Shown here one piece after another: positions 1 to 5,740 of a DNA stretch of 64,000 nucleotides. Numbering within the stretch: position 1 is the first letter of the stretch; the number at the start of each line of letters is the position of its first letter. A program made the translations under genes and the position numbers. The notes below the pieces were generated by a model. It was not told the origin of the DNA. It ran no database searches and saw only the letters and a program-made list of their open reading frames with translations. Source of the stretch: Oscillospiraceae bacterium (GTDB lineage Bacteria; Bacillota; Clostridia; Oscillospirales; Ruminococcaceae). Location of the stretch: the NCBI GenBank assembly GCA_017427265.1, contig JAFRTG010000035.1, positions 1 through 64,000 of the forward strand, read 5' to 3'.

Positions 1-47
1 CGCATTTCAATCAGCTTCGGTACATCGTCAATTCTCAGTGCTTTCAT
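1..47 (-). CDS. 5' end of a small prophage gene, truncated by window edge
   Basis: Only the first 15 codons are visible (reads MKALRIDDVPKLIEM). A strong AGGAGG ribosome binding site lies just upstream of the ATG at 47, and the start overlaps the stop of the preceding gene in an ATGA junction, so translation is probably coupled. It is the last visible gene of the leftward early operon of the prophage-like element. The fragment is too short to assign a function. Confidence 0.6.
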   Translation of the reverse strand, partial: MKALRIDDVPKLIEM

Positions 48-226
48 GTGTCAACCTCCTTCCATTTCTCATCGTGTGCATCGAGCTGAGTTCGCATTTT
101 CAGCCGGATAGCAGGGTATTCTTTAGACACATCCGGCGGAAGCGCGGCAAGCAGCACAAGTAATCTGCAAACCTCATGCCGCGTTAGTTTCAGCGTCACA
201 GTGCGGAAATTCGGCAGAGTTTTCAC
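44..226 (-). CDS. small prophage early protein of unknown function
   Basis: This 60-residue protein is read from a GTG start at 226. That start is preferred over upstream codons because GGGAGG sits about 7 bases before it and because the GTGA overlap with the previous gene's stop is typical of coupled phage genes. The product has a helical, leucine-rich middle (HEVCRLLVLLAAL) and a charged C-terminus with no recognisable domain. It overlaps the next gene leftward by 4 bases. It belongs to the Cro-side early operon; function unknown. Confidence 0.6.
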   Translation of the reverse strand: MKTLPNFRTVTLKLTRHEVCRLLVLLAALPPDVSKEYPAIRLKMRTQLDAHDEKWKEVDT

Positions 227-417
227 GGCATCGCCTCCCTGTACTCGTCCGCCGTCATACCGTACACCCCGCAAAGCGTGTCCCGCAGTGACGGATCCGG
301 TGCCATACCACCGCTGAGCTGCCTGTAAATATCCGGCACGAGTATGCCGGCACGCTCTGCCACCTGCACAGCCGTCAGCCCGTGCTCATGCAGCCACGTT
401 TTCATTTTCAGCGTCAT
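223..417 (-). CDS. small helix-turn-helix protein
   Basis: This is a 64-residue protein whose start (ATG at 417) follows GAAAGGAGAAAG. The pattern of a helix, then LTAVQVAERAGILVPDIYRQL, resembles the second and third helices of a compact DNA-binding HTH, and the C-terminal LRDTLCGVYGMTADEY resembles the region after the HTH in XRE proteins. It is probably a DNA-binding regulator of the element. It lies in an overlapping chain of small genes transcribed away from the repressor. Family placement is by motif impression only. Confidence 0.6.
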   Translation of the reverse strand: MTLKMKTWLHEHGLTAVQVAERAGILVPDIYRQLSGGMAPDPSLRDTLCGVYGMTADEYREAMP

Positions 418-685
418 GTGCTTTCTCCTTTCCATCGCCCCAGTCGATGCCGGACTCATTGATCAGCGTAACCGGGACATTGATCCTCAGATGCCGGAGC
501 AGCTCTGTCACGCGCTCCTCTGCAAGCCTCTCGGCCCGCTCATCGGCCCATGCCTGCAGGCGCTTCTTCTCGCTGCGCAGGATGTCGAGCACAACGGCTC
601 TCATGTGGAGACAGTACCCGGCTGCAAGCGATGCGATCGTGCCGCAGGCGATCAGCAGACACATCATGGTTTCACCGTTCGTCAT
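386..685 (-). CDS. single-pass membrane protein with charged coiled-coil tail
   Basis: This is a 99-residue protein. Residues about 7-27 (MMCLLIACGTIASLAAGYCLH) form one membrane segment. A Lys/Arg/Glu-rich helix follows (about residues 36-65), probably a coiled coil facing the cytoplasm. The start at 685 has AGAGGTG upstream and overlaps the end of the previous gene by 14 bases; the 3' end overlaps the next gene. No family is recognised. The position in a phage early operon fits small membrane proteins such as exclusion or holin-like accessory proteins, but this is only a guess. Confidence 0.55.
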   Translation of the reverse strand: MTNGETMMCLLIACGTIASLAAGYCLHMRAVVLDILRSEKKRLQAWADERAERLAEERVTELLRHLRINVPVTLINESGIDWGDGKEKAHDAENENVAA

Positions 686-896
686 GGCTCTGCACCTCTT
701 TCAGCGCATTTTTCACGGCGAGCGACCACCCAGCCGCCAGCGTTGCCGCAAGCTCTGTTCGATCCTCCGGTTCTGCGACGGCAATAATCTTTTCGGCAAT
801 ATGCTGCACGACATGTGCCATTTCAGTCGCCAGATCAGACGGAGAACCGAGACACGATAACATTGTCTGGCTGCCTGTCGCCTCGATCTTCAGCAT
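672..896 (-). CDS. small helical prophage protein of unknown function
   Basis: This is a 74-residue protein starting at ATG 896, chosen because AAGGAGG lies 8 bases before it and because it overlaps the previous gene's stop by 7 bases. The sequence is mostly amphipathic helix (DLATEMAHVVQHIAEKIIAVAE, then LAATLAAGWSLAVKNALKEV). There is no signal peptide, membrane segment or catalytic motif. It is one of the coupled leftward early genes; function not recognised. Confidence 0.55.
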   Translation of the reverse strand: MLKIEATGSQTMLSCLGSPSDLATEMAHVVQHIAEKIIAVAEPEDRTELAATLAAGWSLAVKNALKEVQSHDER

Positions 897-1168
897 TCGG
901 GTTCCCTCCTTATCATGTTCTCTGCGTGCTCGATCGCAAGCGGACGGAGCACGATCGCAGGATCCAGACCGAGAATTGCAAAGTACAGCCACACGCGATG
1001 CTGCGGGATCTTGCCCGGATCCTTGCTGTCAGATGTGACCGTGCAGGGGTTTACATGTGCCCGCTTGGCCAGCTCGCCCTGCGTCATCTTCTGGCGCTGC
1101 ATCTCCGCCGCGATCAGATCCCAGATGATCCGTGACGGCGTGCGCTTTCCGGTTGCTTTCTTTGCCAT
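890..1168 (-). CDS. XRE-family helix-turn-helix protein
   Basis: This is a 92-residue protein with an N-terminal basic tail and an XRE/Cro-type HTH at about residues 15-55 (QRQKMTQGELAKRAHVNPCTVTSD), the typical 'MTQ-ELA-R..V...TV' pattern. AAGGAGG precedes the ATG at 1168. The C-terminal half (VWLYFAILGLDPAIVLRPLAIEHAENM) is helical and may serve dimerisation. As the second regulator after the Cro-like gene it may act like a phage excisionase- or Cox-type or second-stage regulator. That role is inferred from position only. Confidence 0.7.
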   Translation of the reverse strand: MAKKATGKRTPSRIIWDLIAAEMQRQKMTQGELAKRAHVNPCTVTSDSKDPGKIPQHRVWLYFAILGLDPAIVLRPLAIEHAENMIRREPEC

Positions 1169-1171
1169 AGG

Positions 1172-1372
1172 TCATGCCTCCTTGCCGACAAGTTCCGAAC
1201 AGGTCGTATGCAGCACCTGCTCAATTCTGACTGCGGTGATGACGCTCGGTACTTTCAGACCGGACTCATACTGCGCCATTGTGGGCTGCGATACGCCGAC
1301 CGCTTCCGCGAGTTCCGCCTGCGTCATGCCTGCACGCTCCCGCAGCTTTTTCAGGTTTTCGCTCAATGCCAT
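1172..1372 (-). CDS. Cro-like XRE transcriptional regulator
   Basis: This 66-residue compact HTH_3 protein contains LKKLRERAGMTQAELAEAVGVSQPTMAQYESG at about residues 7-38, a textbook XRE domain filling almost the whole protein, as in Cro. The start at 1372 has AAAAGGAGTG upstream; an upstream in-frame ATG at 1456 has no ribosome binding site. It is the first gene leftward of a strong promoter (1526-1554) whose spacer carries the shared operator, and it lies divergent to the larger CI-like repressor. This is the classic lysis/lysogeny layout. Confidence 0.85.
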   Translation of the reverse strand: MALSENLKKLRERAGMTQAELAEAVGVSQPTMAQYESGLKVPSVITAVRIEQVLHTTCSELVGKEA

Positions 1373-1411
1373 GTTTTCACACTCCTTTTCTAAAAATATA
1401 TAGCTGTGGTA

Positions 1412-1440
1412 TTGACTATCTGTGCAAAATGGTGTATAAT
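1412..1440 (+). promoter_or_regulatory. near-perfect sigma-70 promoter facing the Cro promoter
   Basis: TTGACT (1412-1417) and TATAAT (1435-1440) are separated by exactly 17 bases. It reads rightward toward the CI-like repressor, whose start is about 170 bases downstream. The expected start site near 1447 lies inside the transcript made by the opposing promoter at 1526-1554, so the two promoters face each other and their transcripts overlap by about 70 bases. This promoter lacks the 17-bp operator seen in the others. Confidence 0.7.
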
Positions 1441-1525
1441 GAGATTGCCACATCAACAGAATACACCACTTCGCACATAGTCGTTTGCTATGGGCGGCGG
1501 TTTGTCTGCTCCATAGCCTAGGTAT

Positions 1526-1554
1526 ATTATAATTCCGAATTTTAGAATTGTCAA
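1526..1554 (-). promoter_or_regulatory. leftward early promoter (Cro side) with operator in the spacer
   Basis: On the minus strand TTGACA (1549-1554) and TATAAT (1526-1531) are spaced by 17 bases. The spacer reads ATTCTAAAATTCGGAAT, an imperfect ATTC-N9-GAAT palindrome that also occurs inside the promoters at 3369-3397 and 3419-3447. A repressor bound there would block RNA polymerase directly. It should drive the Cro-like gene and the coupled genes down to position 1. Confidence 0.8.
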
Positions 1555-1561
1555 TATAAAT

Positions 1562-1578
1562 ATTCTGATTTTCAGAAT
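1562..1578. promoter_or_regulatory. fourth copy of the 17-bp operator, just before the repressor gene
   Basis: ATTCTGATTTTCAGAAT is a clean palindrome (ATTCTGA / TCAGAAT around TTT), followed by a partial second half (TTTCAGAATGT). It lies 36 bases before the repressor start and 8 bases beyond the -35 box of the leftward promoter. It matches the consensus ATTCYGAATWWWAGAAT seen in the promoter spacers, so it is a likely autoregulatory site for the repressor. Confidence 0.65.
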
Positions 1579-1613
1579 TTCAGAATGTTACACAAAAAGG
1601 AAAGGTGATTTTT

Positions 1614-1964
1614 GTGCTGTACGACAATATCAACGCTTTGTGTGCCGAAATCGGCACAACTCCAACAAAGTTCACAACAGAAGTCTTGAAACTTAGTTCA
1701 TCAAAAGTAACTGCATGGAAAAACGGCTCTATCCCAAAGTATGAAATCCTTCAAGCGATCGCTGATTATTTCCATGTCACAATAGGTTATCTTTTTGACG
1801 GCGGCGAAAAAAGCTCGCTCCCCGAATTAACGGAGAACGAGCAAGCGATCGTAAAGGTATTCAAGGAGCTGACCGACACCCAGCAGGGCGAGATCATCGG
1901 CAGAGCAAAGGTCATGGCCGAGCAGAACGGTGAGGAGTATCTGCGGAAAGAAAGTGTATCGTGA
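1614..1964 (+). CDS. CI-like XRE repressor of the prophage
   Basis: This is a 116-residue protein with an N-terminal HTH (residues about 5-60: INALCAEIGTTPTKFTTEVLKLSSSKVTAWKNG then ILQAIADYFHVTIGYLFDG) and a helical C-terminus (TENEQAIVKVFKELTDTQQGEIIGRA) typical of small phage repressors. There is no S24 peptidase domain, so classical RecA-driven self-cleavage is unlikely. GTG at 1614 is chosen because AAGGAAAGG sits 8 bases upstream; a GTG at 1605 would overlap that site. It is transcribed opposite to the Cro-like gene and is followed by the DUF2513 gene after 23 bases. Confidence 0.85.
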   Translation: MLYDNINALCAEIGTTPTKFTTEVLKLSSSKVTAWKNGSIPKYEILQAIADYFHVTIGYLFDGGEKSSLPELTENEQAIVKVFKELTDTQQGEIIGRAKVMAEQNGEEYLRKESVS

Positions 1965-1987
1965 TTAGAATAAACGAGGATGATTAA

Positions 1988-2395
1988 ATGAAAATTGATT
2001 ATTCATGTGCAAGAGATGTTTTATTAACGCTCGAAGAATGCTTAGCTTTAGAAGAATTGCCGGGCACAAATGGCGGATTCCAATACAACTGCGTGGAATT
2101 GTCCGATCTGTATGAAGCTGAAAAACTAAAAAAATACGACCGTATGGTTGTAGCATATACTTTGATGATGCTTCATGAAGCTGAGTATATTGATGCCAAT
2201 GTGATTGATGCGGATAATGCGATACTCAGAATTAGATGTAATGATATAACGTATGAAGGGCATAAGTTTCTTGACAGCGTAAGATCAGAAACTGTGTGGA
2301 AAGAACTATTGAAAAAAGGTGCAAAAGCTGGATTGTCATTCACATTTGAGATTCTCAAAGAAGCCGCTGCTGCTTATATTTCAAGTAAACTCTAA
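1988..2395 (+). CDS. DUF2513-family phage/mobile-element protein
   Basis: This 135-residue protein has the features of the DUF2513 family: an N-terminal 'RDVLLTLEE' helix, a central winged-helix-like region (YTLMMLHEAEYIDAN), and the conserved ITYEGHKFLDSVRSETVWKE stretch at about residues 90-110. DUF2513 proteins are common beside phage repressors; their function is unknown, although the wHTH-like fold suggests regulation. GAGGATGAT precedes the ATG. It directly follows the repressor and is probably cotranscribed. Base composition from here to about 3060 looks more AT-rich than the chromosome to the right. Confidence 0.8.
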   Translation: MKIDYSCARDVLLTLEECLALEELPGTNGGFQYNCVELSDLYEAEKLKKYDRMVVAYTLMMLHEAEYIDANVIDADNAILRIRCNDITYEGHKFLDSVRSETVWKELLKKGAKAGLSFTFEILKEAAAAYISSKL

Positions 2396-2397
2396 TA

Positions 2398-2544
2398 TCA
2401 GAACCGAATGTCATCTGAGTCAGTAAGCAGCCACTTCATCAGACAGGTGCACAAAAAAGCTGCTGCTGTTATCAGCGCCACTCTGGTTGCAGCTTTCATT
2501 GCGGCACCATTATCCGAATGATAATGAATAGTGGAGCCAGCCAT
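2398..2544 (-). CDS. 48-residue single-pass membrane peptide
   Basis: A short minus-strand gene starts at ATG 2544 with an excellent GAGGAGGAATAA ribosome binding site and ends at TGA 2398. The product begins MAGSTIHYHSDNGAAMKAAT, followed by a hydrophobic segment (VALITAAAFLCTCLMKWLL, about residues 22-40) and an acidic tail. It sits between two plus-strand genes and is antisense to their intergenic transcript. It could be a small membrane effector or exclusion peptide. The coding call rests on the ribosome binding site and the TM segment. Confidence 0.6.
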   Translation of the reverse strand: MAGSTIHYHSDNGAAMKAATRVALITAAAFLCTCLMKWLLTDSDDIRF

Positions 2545-2599
2545 TATTTATTCCTCCTCTCTACAGAAATGATATTCGTTGAAAAAAATGGGTGATAAA

Positions 2600-3004
2600 A
2601 TGGAATTGCCAGATAGCATTTGGAATGCCGGTGAATCTTTAAGCGGTAGGCTCGCAAGCAGCATCGCTACAGATATGGAACGAAACGCGATGCTTGCAAG
2701 CGAGAAATTTGATCGCGGTCTTGAACAGCATGATGCGATCATGAGTATGGCAGGTAACTTCGATCAAACGGTACAGGATGTAAGCGAATTGAACGAAACA
2801 GTATCTGGAATCGACCAGCGACTCTCGCTGCTCAATCAGCGAGTAGAGGATCTCACACGCGATTTGGATGATGCTCGGCGTAAAGCTAATGAAGCAAACG
2901 AAAAAGCGGCTAAAGCTGATAAGCGATATAATCTTTTACTTGCGTTGTTTGGTGCAGTAGCAGCTGAAGGTCTCGCTATGTTGATTGCATGGCTAATGAA
3001 GTAA
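2600..3004 (+). CDS. coiled-coil protein with C-terminal membrane anchor
   Basis: This is a 134-residue protein. Residues about 55-105 form a long heptad coiled coil (VSELNETVSGIDQRLSLLNQ then VEDLTRDLDDARRKANEANE), and the last 20 residues (LLALFGAVAAEGLAMLIAWL) are one membrane segment, so it is tail-anchored with a cytoplasmic coiled coil. The ATG at 2600 is preferred because GGTGAT lies before it; upstream in-frame starts (2579, 2588) have no such site. It ends in a 12-base convergent overlap with the next gene, which has the same architecture. Function unknown. Confidence 0.65.
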   Translation: MELPDSIWNAGESLSGRLASSIATDMERNAMLASEKFDRGLEQHDAIMSMAGNFDQTVQDVSELNETVSGIDQRLSLLNQRVEDLTRDLDDARRKANEANEKAAKADKRYNLLLALFGAVAAEGLAMLIAWLMK

Positions 3005-3334
3005 AAATATCCATATATCAATAATAACGAAGATAGCTATTACAATAGCTATTACAAGCCGGGATTTCTTTTGAAACCGTGCATCTTCTTTTTCACGGCG
3101 CTTTTTCCTTTCTTCATCTTCGAGTTCCCGCTCTGCGCGCCTTCTGTCCATATTTGCAATCATTTCATCCAGTTGTGCATTGATAGAGTCGCAATGCTGC
3201 TTGATTACAGCCAGATCAGCACGGAGCTGTTGGTTATTAGCAGCAATCTTTTGAATCAAGGCTGGATCGCGTTCATACCTCAATAGCAAGCCCGGATCGA
3301 GCTCACGCCTCGGTTCGGTTTTGCTTTCATCCAT
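2993..3334 (-). CDS. operator-controlled tail-anchored coiled-coil protein
   Basis: This is a 113-residue protein: a charged N-terminus, a coiled coil at about residues 28-90 ending in a very basic/acidic run (ERELEDEERKKRREKEDARF), then a C-terminal membrane segment (LVIAIVIAIFVIIDIWIFLL). AAGGGGGG/GAGG precedes the ATG at 3334. It is driven by its own strong promoter (3369-3397) that carries the shared operator, so it is predicted to be off in the lysogen and on when the element is induced. Its partner at 2600-3004 has the same design on the opposite strand. Function unknown. Confidence 0.65.
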   Translation of the reverse strand: MDESKTEPRRELDPGLLLRYERDPALIQKIAANNQQLRADLAVIKQHCDSINAQLDEMIANMDRRRAERELEDEERKKRREKEDARFQKKSRLVIAIVIAIFVIIDIWIFLLH

Positions 3335-3368
3335 TCCTCACACCCCCCTTCCTGTATAGCCTGTCTAT

Positions 3369-3397
3369 ATTATAATTCTTTTATTCGGAATTGTCAA
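3369..3397 (-). promoter_or_regulatory. operator-bearing promoter for the tail-anchored protein
   Basis: On the minus strand TTGACA (3392-3397) and TATAAT (3369-3374) are spaced 17 bases, with ATTCCGAATAAAAGAAT between them. Both boxes match consensus perfectly. The spacer matches the 17-bp operator of the Cro-side promoter at most positions. It is divergent from, and only 21 bases away from, the integrase promoter. Confidence 0.8.
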
Positions 3398-3418
3398 TAC
3401 AAAAGCCTTAATTTGTTG

Positions 3419-3447
3419 TTGACAATTCTGAATTTTAGTGTTATAAT
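3419..3447 (+). promoter_or_regulatory. operator-bearing promoter for the integrase
   Basis: TTGACA (3419-3424) and TATAAT (3442-3447) are spaced 17 bases, with ATTCTGAATTTTAGTGT between them, a third promoter-spacer version of the shared operator with a degraded right half. It should drive the integrase gene starting at 3492, and a weaker operator half-site could allow partial expression in the lysogen. Confidence 0.8.
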
Positions 3448-3491
3448 AGATTATAGCCAAGCTATAAAGCACAGCAAAGGGGAGTGAGAAC

Positions 3492-4544
3492 ATGGCAAAA
3501 GCGAGAAAACTGCCCTCTGGCAGCTGGAGCGTCAATCAGTTCATAGGCTACGACTCGAACGGCAAACGTATCTACAAGCGCTTCACGGCACCCACCAAAC
3601 GCGAGGCGGAATATCTTGCCGCGGAGTTCGTGGCAAAGAAAAAACGCCCCGTCGGACGGATGACCGTCGGCGAGGCGATAGACAGGTATATAGAAAGCAA
3701 GGACGGCGTCCTGTCGCCGACCACAGTAAACGGATACCGGAACATCCGCCGGCATCATCTTGCCGGCATCATGGATATCCAGATAGACCGCCTGACGCGT
3801 GAGGATGTGCAGCGCGAGGTCAACCGTGAGGCGAAGCTGCACAGCGCGAAAACCGTCATCAATGCGCACGGGCTGCTCGCAGCGGCGCTTGCAATGCACA
3901 ATCCCGATTTCATCCTACGGACGACGCTGCCGCGCAAAGTAAAACAGCTCAAACGCGATCTGCCAACCTCTGAGGACGTTATCAGAGCCGTTCACGGAAC
4001 GCCTGTGGAGCTTCCGGTGCTGCTGGCTATGTGTCTGTGCCTGCGGCTCTCAGAGGTCAGAGGCGTGCGCAGGAGCGCTGTGGAGGGCAACCTGCTTCGC
4101 ATTGATCGCGTGATCGTGACCGTCAGAGGCGCGCACATCGAAAAGGAGCTTGCGAAGACGGATGCAACCAGGCGTTATGTGGAGCTGCCTCCACACCTCA
4201 GAGACATGATTCTCGCATCCGAGACGGAGTACATCACAGAGCTGACAGGCCGCGCGATCTATGGCCGATTCGTCAACGCCATGAAGAAAGCCGGCTTCGA
4301 GGGTGTCCGCTTCCACGATCTACGGCACATCTCCGCAAGTGACATGCACGCCCGCGGGATCCCGGACCGTGTTGCAGCTGAGCGCGGCGGATGGTCCGGC
4401 ACTCAGACCATGCAGCAGGTCTATCAGCACACCTTTTCGCAGGACCGCCGGAAGGCCGATCAGATCATGTCGGATTACTACGAGGAATTGCTCGATGCAA
4501 CACAAAATGCAACACGAAACATTGAAATGCACGAATCTGCGTGA
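3492..4544 (+). CDS. int: tyrosine recombinase (phage integrase)
   Basis: This 350-residue integrase catalyses site-specific insertion and excision of the element. The N-terminus (residues 1-50) is an arm-binding AP2-like domain (SGSWSVNQFIGYDSNGKRIY then FTAPTKREAE), residues about 57-140 are the SAM-like core-binding domain, and residues about 160-330 are the catalytic domain. Expected active-site residues are Arg185 (LRLSE), Lys222, His275-x-x-Arg278, Trp301 in the His/Trp position and Tyr311 (QVYQHTF). AAAGGGGAGTGAG precedes the ATG. The gene ends 10 bases before the tRNA-Gly-derived att site, as expected for a tRNA-targeting integrase. Confidence 0.95.
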   Translation: MAKARKLPSGSWSVNQFIGYDSNGKRIYKRFTAPTKREAEYLAAEFVAKKKRPVGRMTVGEAIDRYIESKDGVLSPTTVNGYRNIRRHHLAGIMDIQIDRLTREDVQREVNREAKLHSAKTVINAHGLLAAALAMHNPDFILRTTLPRKVKQLKRDLPTSEDVIRAVHGTPVELPVLLAMCLCLRLSEVRGVRRSAVEGNLLRIDRVIVTVRGAHIEKELAKTDATRRYVELPPHLRDMILASETEYITELTGRAIYGRFVNAMKKAGFEGVRFHDLRHISASDMHARGIPDRVAAERGGWSGTQTMQQVYQHTFSQDRRKADQIMSDYYEELLDATQNATRNIEMHESA

Positions 4545-4553
4545 CGTTTCCTC

Positions 4554-4576
4554 GGGTTCGATTCCCCTCACCTGCT
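4554..4576 (+). other. attR: residual 3' end of a tRNA-Gly gene
   Basis: The stretch GGGTTCGATTCCCC (T arm) followed by T, CACCTGC (3' acceptor strand) and T (discriminator) is the 3' end of a tRNA without its 5' part. CACCTGC implies a GCAGGTG 5' end, and a U discriminator with this acceptor fits bacterial tRNA-Gly. It lies right after the integrase and is followed by a strong terminator, which would be the tRNA's native one. The intact tRNA should sit at the left end of the element, outside the window. Confidence 0.75.
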
Positions 4577-4582
4577 TATACG

Positions 4583-4629
4583 AAAAGCATCGCATTTGCG
4601 CAGATTTAACGCAGATGCGATGCTTTTTT
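4583..4629. terminator. strong bidirectional terminator between int/att and the transport operon
   Basis: Arms 4583-4600 and 4610-4627 pair over 17 of 18 positions (AAAAGCATCGCATTTGCG with its near-complement) around a 9-base loop, flanked by A- and T-runs on either side. It can end transcripts from int or the tRNA on the plus strand and the BtuD-like gene on the minus strand, whose stop codon is at 4628. Confidence 0.85.
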
Positions 4630-5740
4630 ATTCTGCAAACTCTGTGCACAGCTTTCCGGAATCTACAGCCTGATTTTTCAGCGTTTCATTTCTCTGATTC
4701 ATGGTACCGAAGCTGCTGATGAAGCAAATCACCTGTCTGCATTGTTCCATCAGCGCAGATGCTTTCCTGACTGCATCCTCACTGACCGGTTCAAATGCTT
4801 TCTCCGTGATCACTGCAGACGCAAGTGCGGACGCAACCGGATATTCCAGATCGTTTTCATGAAGGACACCGACAGCAAACGGAATCCCCATGCGGTGCAG
4901 CTTTCTGTATACCGGAATTCCTGCGCCGCCTCCGCCGATCACAAATATTTCCGGTTCTCCTGATTCTGCAGAAGGCTCTGCAGTGCCGAACCGCGGGTCA
5001 TATATCCCGTTTTGAATTTCATAGAGCTGTGAGATATAGTCTCCGGAAAAAATTTCTTCCGGTGTGCCGATCCGCTCCGCTGTTCCGTTGTGTACACAAA
5101 TAACCGTATCCGAAAACTTCTGCGCGAGATCCAGCTCATGCAGCGACTGAATCACGGCAATCTGACGTTCTTTTGCAAGTCTGCGCAGCAGCGAGAGAAT
5201 ATGCAGCTTGTGCCCGATATCAAGAAAGGATGTCGGTTCATCCAGCAGCAGAATCTTTGGCTGCTGTGCGATTGCGCGCGCAAGCATCACACATTGCCGC
5301 TGTCCGTCACTGATCTGCCGGAAATCGGTGTCATACAGATGCGACGCTCCGACAAGCTGCATCGCATCCCGTGCAATTTTTTTATCCTCTGCGCTGAGAA
5401 TGCCGAGCGTTCCGGTATACGGATATCTGCCGGTTTCGGCAACATCACCGCAGGTCATGCGCTCAGCAGTTATTTTTTGCGTCAGCAGTAGAGAAAGCCG
5501 TCTGGATATATCCTTCTCCTGCAGCAGACTGAGACTGTCGCCGCAAAGCGCAATATTTCCGGAAAGTACAGGAAGCTGTGCAGCAACTGTTTTCAGAACG
5601 GTCGATTTGCCCGCGCCGTTCGGACCGATCAGCGTGCATATTTCGCCCGCAGAAACGGAAAATGTCAGCCTGTCAACAATGATCTTTTTGCTGTATCCGA
5701 CAGAAAGCGCATCCGTTTGCAGCACTTCCTTCTGATTCAT
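4628..5740 (-). CDS. btuD: cobalamin/tetrapyrrole-type ABC transporter ATPase with extra C-terminal domain
   Basis: This is a 370-residue FecE/BtuD-family ATPase that powers import with the permease encoded just upstream (ATGA overlap). It has Walker A GPNGAGKST (39-47), a Q-loop Gln near 88, a signature in the variant form ISDGQ (143-147), Walker B ILLLDEPTS (163-171) and the H-loop His201. Residues about 263-370 are an added domain starting with IFVIGGGGAGIPVYRKL, glycine-rich and Rossmann-like, beyond the usual ~255-residue length. Start 5740 follows AAAGGAGC; longer in-frame starts inside the permease lack a ribosome binding site. It is the last gene of the riboswitch-controlled operon. 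The exact substrate is inferred from that control. Confidence 0.88.
   Translation of the reverse strand: MNQKEVLQTDALSVGYSKKIIVDRLTFSVSAGEICTLIGPNGAGKSTVLKTVAAQLPVLSGNIALCGDSLSLLQEKDISRRLSLLLTQKITAERMTCGDVAETGRYPYTGTLGILSAEDKKIARDAMQLVGASHLYDTDFRQISDGQRQCVMLARAIAQQPKILLLDEPTSFLDIGHKLHILSLLRRLAKERQIAVIQSLHELDLAQKFSDTVICVHNGTAERIGTPEEIFSGDYISQLYEIQNGIYDPRFGTAEPSAESGEPEIFVIGGGGAGIPVYRKLHRMGIPFAVGVLHENDLEYPVASALASAVITEKAFEPVSEDAVRKASALMEQCRQVICFISSFGTMNQRNETLKNQAVDSGKLCTEFAE

Noticed and set aside
1605-1613. GTG at 1605 as start of the prophage repressor
   Set aside because: It overlaps the AAGGAAAGG ribosome binding site that serves the GTG at 1614.
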